A stretch of DNA of 44,978 nucleotides from NCBI GenBank assembly GCA_947586835.1, contig CANPXT010000013.1, positions 1 through 44,978 on the forward strand. Direction: 5' to 3'. Position 1 is the first letter of the stretch. Each line of letters starts with the position of its first letter. Source of the stretch: an uncultured Alphaproteobacteria bacterium. GTDB taxonomy: Bacteria > Pseudomonadota > Alphaproteobacteria > CAAHEQ01 > UBA3637. This document shows, piece by piece, positions 32,282-38,972 of this stretch. Under the pieces are notes generated by a model. The model was not told the origin of the DNA. It searched no databases and saw nothing but the letters and a program-made list of their open reading frames with translations. A program made the translations under genes and the position numbers.

Positions 32282-33460
32282 ATGAAAAACGCACAAATGA
32301 CACTTTGGCAGGTTGTATCGCTCGGCATCGGCTCTATTGTCGGTGCCGGCATTTTTGCCTTGCTCGGCCAAGTTTTACAGGAAACGGGCAATTGGACATA
32401 TTTATCTTTTATCATATCAGGCTGCATTGCCATGCTTGCCGGCTATGCTTATATTAAATTGGCAGCGGCGTTTCCGAGTGCCGGCGGCATTACCGATTAT
32501 TTCCGTCATGCATTCAAGCACCCTTGGATCGGAACGACACTATCCCTGATTTATGTTTTTACAACGCTTATTTCGGCAGGAACAATGGCAAAATCGTTCG
32601 GTATTTATATTGTCGGCTTTCTGCCGCATTCCGGTTTAACCTCCGTCAATGTGCTTGCGGCAAGTCTTTTAATTTTGCTGGGTTTGTTCAATATGATGAA
32701 AACGCACGATGTCGGTTGGACGGAAGCCTTTTTGGTCACGTTTAAAATCGGTATTCTGGCACTGTTGATTTTGGCGGGATTTTATCATTTTAAAGGCTAC
32801 AATCCGTCATTTACGATTCAAACGGACACGGGCACTTTTTTCCGCAGTATCGGCTTAACGTTTTTTGCCTTTGCGGGATTCGGCGTGATTACCAACGCCA
32901 GCGCTTATGTGAAAAATCCGGCGAAAACAATCAAAACAGCCATGTTTTTAACCCTGCTCATCGTGATGCTTCTTTATATCGGCTTGGCTTTTGTGATAAT
33001 GAATTATATTCCGGCGGAAGCTTTCCGGCAAGACATAAATATTGCCGTTACGGTTGTTGCCAAGCAACTGCTGGGCGAGATCGGACGTTTTCTCATTTAC
33101 GCCGCCGCCGTTATGGCTTTCATTACCGGCATCAGCGCCAGTTATTTCAGCGTTTTTCGCATTACACGCGCCCTTTCGGAACATCAGGCCCTCCCCGATT
33201 TTTATCACAAAAAACTCATCGGACACGGCACTTACGGTAACGCGCTCACCGTTCTTGCCTTAACGCTTTTTACGGTTTTATTCGGCTTTGATGACATTGT
33301 GAATTTATCAAGCGTTGCTTATTTAATCAGCTACATGGGCGTTTTTACGGCCGCATGGGTCTTGAGAAAACGCACCTATGCGCACTTTCTACCGCTTGCC
33401 TGCGGGTTTTTGGCAATGACAATTTTACTCCTCGGCTTTATTTGGAGCGTTTACTTATAA
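32282..33460 (+). CDS. APC superfamily amino acid permease
   Basis: A 392-residue inner-membrane transporter with about 11-12 hydrophobic segments. The N-terminal signature SLGIGSIVGAGIFALLGQ and AAAFPSAGGITDYF match amino acid-polyamine-organocation permeases, which import amino acids by cation symport or exchange. The ATG at 32282 follows a GGGGAGAGGGG ribosome binding site. It is shorter than typical members (430-500), mainly by having no long C-terminal tail. The substrate cannot be predicted. Confidence 0.9.
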   Translation: MKNAQMTLWQVVSLGIGSIVGAGIFALLGQVLQETGNWTYLSFIISGCIAMLAGYAYIKLAAAFPSAGGITDYFRHAFKHPWIGTTLSLIYVFTTLISAGTMAKSFGIYIVGFLPHSGLTSVNVLAASLLILLGLFNMMKTHDVGWTEAFLVTFKIGILALLILAGFYHFKGYNPSFTIQTDTGTFFRSIGLTFFAFAGFGVITNASAYVKNPAKTIKTAMFLTLLIVMLLYIGLAFVIMNYIPAEAFRQDINIAVTVVAKQLLGEIGRFLIYAAAVMAFITGISASYFSVFRITRALSEHQALPDFYHKKLIGHGTYGNALTVLALTLFTVLFGFDDIVNLSSVAYLISYMGVFTAAWVLRKRTYAHFLPLACGFLAMTILLLGFIWSVYL

Positions 33461-33468
33461 AAAAGTGC

Positions 33469-33497
33469 TTGACAAACAAATAAAACTCTGATATAAA
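33469..33497 (+). promoter_or_regulatory. Promoter of rpsD
   Basis: TTGACA (33469-33474), a 17 nt spacer and TATAAA (33492-33497), almost consensus. It gives a leader of about 97 nt before the start codon. Confidence 0.85.
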
Positions 33498-33504
33498 CAC
33501 GCTA

Positions 33505-33601
33505 TTCTCCGAGAATGCGGAAAAGTGTGTTTATGGCATTTTTCACGCTTTGACAATTCGGTCAAAGACTATCGGAGACAACAATAACAAAGGAAAAGGA
33601 T
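33505..33601 (+). promoter_or_regulatory. Structured rpsD leader, candidate S4 autoregulatory element
   Basis: The leader holds an outer pair TCTCCGA (33506-33512) with TCGGAGA (33572-33578) that encloses two hairpins: AAGTGTG with CACGCTT (33523-33529/33544-33550, one G-U pair) and CTTTGAC with GTCAAAG (33548-33554/33561-33567). The inner hairpins share CTT at 33548-33550, so they compete or shift. Such a leader on a single S4 gene suggests feedback control by S4, which is known for S4 in other bacteria. The fold is predicted by eye. Confidence 0.5.
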
Positions 33602-34216
33602 ATGTCAAAAAGATTACACTCAAAATTTAAAATCGATCGCCGTTTAGGCGTTAACCTCTGGGGAAAAGCAAAAAGCCCCGTTGAAAAAAGAAATTACGGT
33701 CCGGGTCAACACGGCGCCAATCGTAAGAAACCTACGGACTACGGTGTTCAATTACATGCAAAGCAAAAATTAAAAGGCGTTTACGGAAACGTTTCGGAAA
33801 AACAATTACGCAAATATTATGCCGAAGCGATTCGGCGCAAGGGCGACAGCTCCGAAAACTTAATCGGTATTTTGGAAACGCGTTTGGATTCGGTTGTTTA
33901 TCGTATGAAAATTGTTCCGTCCGTTTTTGCGGCGCGTCAATTTGTCAATCACGGTCATGTGCTGGTAAACGGTAAAAAAGTGAACATTCCCTCCTATCTT
34001 GTTCGCGCCGGTGATGAAATTGCCGTTACCGATAAAGCCAAAGATATGGCGTTAGTGATTGAATCATTGGCTTCTACCGAACGTGAAGTACCGGAATACA
34101 TGGAATTTGATGCAAAATCATGCAAAGGCAAATTCATTCGCGTACCGCAATTGGCCGATGTGCCCTATGCCACGCAAATGGAACCGAATTTGGTTATCGA
34201 ATTCTATTCACGATAA
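33602..34216 (+). CDS. rpsD: 30S ribosomal protein S4
   Basis: A primary 16S rRNA-binding protein that nucleates 30S assembly. The 204 residues begin [21 protein letters not shown], contain NYGPGQHG, and the S4 RNA-binding domain (about 94-155) with [21 protein letters not shown]. Length and motifs are normal. AAAGGAAAAGGA forms the ribosome binding site. It is a single-gene transcript here rather than part of the rpsM-rpsK-rpsD-rpoA cluster of E. coli, which is usual in alphaproteobacteria. Confidence 0.98.
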   Translation: MSKRLHSKFKIDRRLGVNLWGKAKSPVEKRNYGPGQHGANRKKPTDYGVQLHAKQKLKGVYGNVSEKQLRKYYAEAIRRKGDSSENLIGILETRLDSVVYRMKIVPSVFAARQFVNHGHVLVNGKKVNIPSYLVRAGDEIAVTDKAKDMALVIESLASTEREVPEYMEFDAKSCKGKFIRVPQLADVPYATQMEPNLVIEFYSR

Positions 34217-34227
34217 AAAAAGCAAAG

Positions 34228-34267
34228 AAAAAACGTCGGTTGCATTGGTTCAATCGACGTTTTTTTT
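34228..34267 (+). terminator. Rho-independent terminator of rpsD
   Basis: AAAAAACGTCG pairs with CGACGTTTTTT across a loop that itself contains TTG/CAA, followed by a T-run. The following 300 nt (34268-34569) holds no gene that I can support. Confidence 0.85.
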
Positions 34268-34569
34268 ATGCGCATTTTCCTCAATATGTTTTGCAAGATA
34301 CACCACCTCTTCTTTGTGAGAAAGCCTTATTGAAAAGCCGATGCAAAATATTTTTTTAATCAATAAATATCGCTTTGATAAAAAACGACTCGCTAATTAA
34401 AATTAACTGATTGATTTATAAATATTTTTAATTTTTATTCACTTAAGCTTGTTTCATCAGTTTTTGTGTTTTTTTTATATTTTTAATCAATATTCTTTCG
34501 TTGGAGGCTCATTTTTTCAATAAAAACATAAAAAAAATAACAAAATATATAAAAAAACAAAAAAGTGCA

Positions 34570-34598
34570 TTGCAAAATTTAAAGAATTGTTTTATATT
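34570..34598 (+). promoter_or_regulatory. Promoter of the DUF2934 gene
   Basis: TTGCAA (34570-34575), a 17 nt spacer and TATATT (34593-34598). Confidence 0.65.
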
Positions 34599-34634
34599 GA
34601 TACTGGGTTTTAATTTAATAGGAGTAAAAAAGCT

Positions 34635-34925
34635 ATGACACATCAAATTAATGAAGATAATATTCGAGTCGCCGCTTATTACATTTGGGAACAAGCCGGC
34701 CGTCCCGAAGGAAAAGAAAAAGAATGCTGGATTAAAGCTTGCGAACAATTATTTGCCGCAAACAACAAAAAATCGGCTTCTCAAAAATCCGAATCGAGAA
34801 AAGCATCGAAAAAACCGGCTCAAAAGGTAAGTGCCGCTACTGTTAAAAGCAGTGCAGCAGCCCAACCGAAGCCCGTTATCGTGCCATCTCATCCGGCAAA
34901 AGCCAAAAAAGTTTCGGCTAAATAA
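34635..34925 (+). CDS. DUF2934 protein with histone H1-like tail
   Basis: A 96-residue protein. Residues 5-42 match DUF2934 (EDNIRVAAYYIWEQAGRPEGKEKE, CWIKACEQL), a short helical domain found in many alphaproteobacteria. The rest is lysine, alanine, serine and proline-rich (KKSASQKSESRKASKKPAQK), similar to histone H1-like or basic DNA-binding tails. TAGGAG precedes the ATG by 12 nt. A strong promoter and terminator flank it, so it is an independent unit, probably expressed well. The likely role is nucleic acid binding; the domain itself has no established function. Confidence 0.8.
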   Translation: MTHQINEDNIRVAAYYIWEQAGRPEGKEKECWIKACEQLFAANNKKSASQKSESRKASKKPAQKVSAATVKSSAAAQPKPVIVPSHPAKAKKVSAK

Positions 34926-34948
34926 TTAATACAGTAAAATCAAAGAAA

Positions 34949-34982
34949 AGGGGCGGAAAAGCAATTTTTCGCCTCTTTTTTT
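34949..34982 (+). terminator. Rho-independent terminator of the DUF2934 gene
   Basis: A 12 bp stem (34949-34960 with 34965-34976, two G-U pairs), a GCAA loop and a run of T. Confidence 0.85.
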
Positions 34983-35033
34983 CGTCTTAATCCGTCATAA
35001 ACGCTCGAGATAAAAGAAAAAACAATTAAACGC

Positions 35034-35062
35034 TTGCACTTCCGTGCCGAATTTGCTAAACT
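35034..35062 (+). promoter_or_regulatory. Promoter of ruvA
   Basis: TTGCAC (35034-35039), a 17 nt spacer and TAAACT (35057-35062). Confidence 0.65.
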
Positions 35063-35090
35063 CTTCTTATTCAAAGAAAGGATACCGAAA

Positions 35091-35702
35091 ATGATTGCAA
35101 AACTCACGGGGCTTTTAGACAGTATTTGGGAAAATTACATTATTTTAAACGTGGGCGGCGTGGGTTACAGAGTTTTTTGCTCCACACGCACCATCAGCGC
35201 TTTACCGGGCGTCAATCAGGCAGTTTCGCTGTTTATTGAAACGCAGGTGCGCGAAGATTCCATTCGGCTTTACGGCTTTTTATCGCCGACCGAGCAAGAT
35301 TTATTTAACACGTTAACGGTTGTGCAGGGCGTGGGCGCCAAAGTCGGGCTTTCCATTTTATCGGCGCTCTCCGTTAATGAAATTCAAATGGCGGTTATGG
35401 CAGGCGATTCCAAAGCTTTCACGCGCGTTTCGGGAATCGGACCGAAACTGGCGGCGCGTTTGGCAAACGAGCTGAAAGGCAAGCTGGGCAGTTTGGGAAC
35501 GCATGAAGAAATGCCGATTATCGGTGCGAGTGCGTCAAATGAAGGGCGTGTGGCGGCAGATGCCTTGTCGGCGTTAGCCAATTTGGGCTACGGGCGCACG
35601 GAAGCCGGCATGGTGATTGCCCGTATTTTAAAGGAATCGCCCGATGTTTCCACCAACGATTTAATTCGGCTCTCCTTAAAGGAAATCGGCAAAGGATTTT
35701 AA
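35091..35702 (+). CDS. ruvA: Holliday junction DNA helicase subunit RuvA
   Basis: RuvA binds Holliday junctions as a tetramer and loads the RuvB motor for branch migration. The 203-residue protein starts MIAKLTGLLDS; an N-terminal OB domain (1-63) is followed by helix-hairpin-helix motifs (VQGVGAKVGLSILSAL and VSGIGPKLAARLANEL) and the flexible C-terminal domain (about 150-203) that contacts RuvB. The ATG at 35091 has AAAGGA upstream; the frame extends into the promoter and is discounted there. RuvB is not its neighbour, nor is ruvC. Confidence 0.97.
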   Translation: MIAKLTGLLDSIWENYIILNVGGVGYRVFCSTRTISALPGVNQAVSLFIETQVREDSIRLYGFLSPTEQDLFNTLTVVQGVGAKVGLSILSALSVNEIQMAVMAGDSKAFTRVSGIGPKLAARLANELKGKLGSLGTHEEMPIIGASASNEGRVAADALSALANLGYGRTEAGMVIARILKESPDVSTNDLIRLSLKEIGKGF

Positions 35703-35718
35703 AATTTAATTTATTCTG

Positions 35719-35747
35719 TTGACAGATTTATCTTTTTATGATAACAT
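35719..35747 (+). promoter_or_regulatory. Promoter of the 214-residue unknown gene
   Basis: TTGACA (35719-35724), a 17 nt spacer and TAACAT (35742-35747). Confidence 0.75.
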
Positions 35748-35793
35748 TTAATTCGTTTCAGTTTTTAACACCATATTTTGAAAGGGGTTTCAC

Positions 35794-36438
35794 ATGGCAA
35801 CAGTAAAATTATCAAAAGAACCGTGGTCACTTGCGAAAACAAGAAAAGATTGCGAAAAAGGGTTTGAACACTATATGGGTGAATATAACCAGTTTGAATG
35901 GATGAATGTACCCAAAGACAAAATACCTCCCCATTTAGATGCCGGTAAAGGCATATTGGAAGCCTGGTTAAAAGATGTTGATGAAAAAGCGCAAAGCACA
36001 GAAGGAGCCCGCTCGGAATTGCCGGAGCTTCAAACGGAGTATCGTATGATGGCGTTAAATGTAGCAATTCATTGGTATTCCGATATTAAAGATGCAGCCT
36101 CAAGGAGAGCTCAACTCTATCAGGGTCAGGCCAGCACACGTTGTCAATTGGAAGCCATGAATGCCAACAACTATCTGACAACTTTAACCAATCTGAAACA
36201 AGCCATTGCTTCAAATCAAGAACACGGCATATATAGTTCTTTGGCTGATGTCTATAACAAGACGGATATTCAACAAGGGCTTGCTTCTGCTTTAAACAAA
36301 ACAACAGACGATTTCTTAAAAGGTAAAATCGGCAGCAGCAATACGAGCCTTGCTTTGGGCATTTCAGGCGAAAAAGTGTCGGAAGATTCACAAGATACCT
36401 TTCCCGTGAAGGATCCAAAAACGAATAGCAACGGATAA
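35794..36438 (+). CDS. Soluble helical protein of unknown function
   Basis: Not recognised. The 214-residue protein lacks a signal peptide and membrane segments. Residues 1-150 are mostly amphipathic helix, with the notable segment FEHYMGEYNQFEWM (24-37) and two cysteines (C20, C117). The last 50 residues are serine/threonine-rich and polar. AAAGGGG precedes the ATG. It is flanked by its own promoter and a strong terminator. Its Y-x-x-E-x-N-x-F motif recurs in the next gene (YNKIWSEHNKFDY at 191-203), so the two may be distant paralogues. Confidence 0.7.
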   Translation: MATVKLSKEPWSLAKTRKDCEKGFEHYMGEYNQFEWMNVPKDKIPPHLDAGKGILEAWLKDVDEKAQSTEGARSELPELQTEYRMMALNVAIHWYSDIKDAASRRAQLYQGQASTRCQLEAMNANNYLTTLTNLKQAIASNQEHGIYSSLADVYNKTDIQQGLASALNKTTDDFLKGKIGSSNTSLALGISGEKVSEDSQDTFPVKDPKTNSNG

Positions 36439-36450
36439 AATTAAATTTTT

Positions 36451-36493
36451 GCATAAAAAAAGCAGGCATTTTGAAAAAGATGCCTGTTTTTTT
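36451..36493 (+). terminator. Rho-independent terminator of the 214-residue unknown gene
   Basis: CAGGCAT (36463-36469) pairs with ATGCCTG (36480-36486), flanked by A-runs and T-runs. The 300 nt after it (36494-36798) is AT-rich and holds no gene that I can support. Confidence 0.85.
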
Positions 36494-36798
36494 ATGCACT
36501 CGCTTCAGAACTTACTTAAAAACTGTACCGCTATTCATACCCTGCTTTCGGTCATATAATCCCGCTTTTCAAGCTAAAAAAGCATATTTTCAAGATTTTC
36601 ATCTGTTTTTAGCCGTTTTTTAAAAAATTTTCTTATTTTTTCAGATTTTTCAAAAATTTTTCCGAAAATACCTTTTAAAAAGCATTTATTTTTTGTCAAA
36701 AAGCCTATAAAAAAAATTAACATTTTTACTCATCTTATATTTCTTTTCAAGCCTCTAAGCCACTTAAAAACTGAACTTTTTTTGTCTTTTTTTTTCTG

Positions 36799-36827
36799 TT
36801 GACGCCTATTTTAATTCATGTTAGGCT
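36799..36827 (+). promoter_or_regulatory. Promoter of the repeat-containing gene
   Basis: TTGACG (36799-36804), a 17 nt spacer and TAGGCT (36822-36827). Transcription would begin about 24 nt before the ATG. Confidence 0.55.
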
Positions 36828-36856
36828 TGTTAACAGGTTATTAAAGGAGTTGAGTC

Positions 36857-37050
36857 ATGAGCAATAATTCCCGTCCAACTGAACTTAATTCTTCAATTAA
36901 TATTGAAAACACAAGTCAATCTTCATCCCTGCAACCTACGCCATATTCTGAAACCATCGAACTGTCAACCGGTGAGCCGGTCATGAGCAATGATTCCCGT
37001 CCGACCCAACTTAATTCTTCAATTGATATTAAAAGTGCAACCCCAACACC
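36857..37050 (+). repeat. N-terminal 126 nt duplication in the unknown gene
   Basis: The sequence around the ATG at 36857 recurs at 36983, offset 126 nt (42 codons) and in frame, with scattered substitutions. The repeat includes the start codon, so the second copy encodes an internal methionine (M43). Confidence 0.7.
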
Positions 37051-38752
37051 TAACCCCTACTCTGCAACCGTTGTTCTGTTAGACGGTATAGAACAACATC
37101 AAGAGGCTTTTAAAGCAGAATTGAGAGAAATTTCCGATTTAATTCAAGAGTCTCAAAACAATCCGCAAAATTTGCAATTACGGGATCAAATCACAAATCG
37201 TTTAAAAAGTGCCGTCACGGGTGCCGTTGAGACACATATTCCTGTACAAGATTGCGAAAGGATGATACGAAACTCCGGTCTTGACAAGTATTGGGAAGAT
37301 ATAAAAGCGGAAAAGACCTCATCGAACAACATAAAAGATTTAAGTCAAGCGCAGGCTCATCAAGAACACCAGGCTGCTTTAACGGAACGGCAAATTGCGC
37401 AAATTAAACAGCAAGCCATAAATAATTACAATAAAATTTGGAGTGAACACAATAAGTTTGACTATGTTCATGCATCTGTCGCCGAAAGAGAAAAGTGGAT
37501 GCAAGATGAGCTGAAAATGTCGATGCAATGGGCACAAAGTATGACGCACACAGCTAAAACAAAGCCCTTTAATGAAGCTAAATTAGAAATTGAAGAACAA
37601 ACCCGACAAAAATTAAAAGATATTGAAGAACAAAAGAAAAAAATGTTGGCGGTTATCAATGATTCTCATTCCAGTCCGGAAGAAAAAGCCCAAGCAACAC
37701 GACAGATAAACATTTTAGAACAAAACGAACGAAATACTACAAAACTTTATACCCAAGTAGCTAACGCAACCAACTCTAAGGATCTTGTCACCGTAACTAA
37801 GGATTTTGAGCGGGATACTGATGTGCTGATCAAAACAGCGACATATTCTTTAACAAACCAATCATCTGAACAAATAAGTGAAGGTAACAGAACAATCAAC
37901 AGAGAGGATAATCCGGAAAGAAAGTCGGAAAAGTTGACCTCAAATCTTGTCAATGCAATGCCCTCTGATGAAGACCTGAATAAAATGTACTCTTCTTTAA
38001 CGCCCCAATCATCTGAACAAACAAGTGGAAGTAACACAACAATAAATATAGCAAACAATGCAGAAAGAAAGTCGGAAAAGTTAACCTCAAATCTTGTCAA
38101 TGCAACCCTGCAGTCTGAGAAGGATATTGAAGACCTGAGCAAAACGTACTCTTCTTTAACAAACCAATCATCTGAACAAATAAGTGAAGGTAACAGAACA
38201 ATCAACAGAGAGGATAATCCGGAAAGAAAGTCGGAAAAGTTGACCTCAAATCTTGTCAATGCAATGCCCTCTGATGAAGACCTGAATAAAATGTACTCTT
38301 CTTTAACGCCTCAATCACCTGAACAAACAAGTGGAAGTAACACAACAATAAATATAGCAAACGGGGGATCAAAATTATCCCTCTCAGATGCTTTTACAAA
38401 GAAATCTGTTCACAAGAAGAACTCTCAGGACATATCATCCGACAACACACCTTCTATATCATTAAGTGACGCTGTCAACACTGCCGATATATCTTCTGCA
38501 TCAATAAGTGATCCCAAGATGGACTCTTTATTAGCGGCATTAAAAAATACGCCGAAAGCACCTCCGATGACGGCGGAACAACAAGCACCGATACCGCCCG
38601 ATGCCGAAGAAAAAGTCGCTGGAACCGAAGATGCACCGAGATTGCCCGATGCCGAAAATGCAGGAAATAATGAGAAAAAATTGACTGGTGTATTAGAATT
38701 TAATCAACAACTGACTCTTACTCAACTTCGAGACGGACAGGGACGTTGTTAA
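36857..38752 (+). CDS. Repeat-containing hydrophilic protein of unknown function
   Basis: Not recognised. The 631-residue protein has no signal peptide or membrane segment and is rich in serine, asparagine, glutamate and glutamine. Residues 1-84 hold two copies of a 42-residue unit starting MSN(N/D)SRPT(E/Q)LNSSI. Residues 85-325 are helical, with a likely coiled coil (about 235-300). Residues 331-502 hold a duplicated block of 102-residue period, each unit made of two related halves (SSLTNQSSEQISEG and SSLTPQSSEQTSGS types). Two LSLSDA/ISLSDA segments and a proline-rich tail follow. AAAGGAG precedes the ATG. Composition resembles secreted or surface-associated proteins, but no export signal is visible. 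Confidence 0.8.
   Translation: MSNNSRPTELNSSINIENTSQSSSLQPTPYSETIELSTGEPVMSNDSRPTQLNSSIDIKSATPTPNPYSATVVLLDGIEQHQEAFKAELREISDLIQESQNNPQNLQLRDQITNRLKSAVTGAVETHIPVQDCERMIRNSGLDKYWEDIKAEKTSSNNIKDLSQAQAHQEHQAALTERQIAQIKQQAINNYNKIWSEHNKFDYVHASVAEREKWMQDELKMSMQWAQSMTHTAKTKPFNEAKLEIEEQTRQKLKDIEEQKKKMLAVINDSHSSPEEKAQATRQINILEQNERNTTKLYTQVANATNSKDLVTVTKDFERDTDVLIKTATYSLTNQSSEQISEGNRTINREDNPERKSEKLTSNLVNAMPSDEDLNKMYSSLTPQSSEQTSGSNTTINIANNAERKSEKLTSNLVNATLQSEKDIEDLSKTYSSLTNQSSEQISEGNRTINREDNPERKSEKLTSNLVNAMPSDEDLNKMYSSLTPQSPEQTSGSNTTINIANGGSKLSLSDAFTKKSVHKKNSQDISSDNTPSISLSDAVNTADISSASISDPKMDSLLAALKNTPKAPPMTAEQQAPIPPDAEEKVAGTEDAPRLPDAENAGNNEKKLTGVLEFNQQLTLTQLRDGQGRC
37846..38362 (+). repeat. Near-identical in-frame duplication of 211 nt, period 306 nt
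   Basis: The block 37846-38056 recurs at 38152-38362. I find only two substitutions across it (both in the last 70 nt). The period is exactly 102 codons, so the reading frame is kept. The intervening segment (38057-38151) is a diverged version of the same unit, which implies an older A-B repeat with a recent copying event. Confidence 0.9.
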
Positions 38753-38892
38753 ATACATCGTAAGGCATTAAACAGGCATTTCTTGTGCGGTGTGATTCAA
38801 AAATTTATTAAGATCATACCAATCTTTATAACACCATGGTAATAAATCATTAATCAACACTTTCCGTTACCGCAAAACTTGTGTGAACATTC

Positions 38893-38930
38893 AAAAAAGC
38901 CGATGCAAAAATTTCTCATCGGCATTTTTT
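38893..38930. terminator. Bidirectional terminator between convergent genes
   Basis: GCCGATG (38899-38905) pairs perfectly with CATCGGC (38917-38923), with A6 on one side and T6 on the other, so it can end transcripts from both the 36857 gene and the phosphoesterase operon. Confidence 0.85.
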
Positions 38931-38972
38931 ATGCCCCGCTGTCACAGGTATTTTTTAAATTGCCTTCAAAAG

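Noticed and set aside
36086-36499. Minus-strand open frame of 137 codons across the 214-residue gene and its terminator
   Set aside because: It runs through a strong hairpin terminator and has no ribosome binding site.
37747-38259. A long minus-strand open frame inside the repeat region of the 631-residue gene
   Set aside because: It mirrors the repeats of the coding strand, has no ribosome binding site or promoter, and the plus-strand gene has promoter, start and terminator.
38768-38866. A minus-strand fragment encoding INDLLPWCYKDWYDLNKF, resembling the end of an IS66-type transposase
   Set aside because: Only about 33 codons, similarity to the LPW ending is weak, and no terminal repeats were found; chance is as likely.
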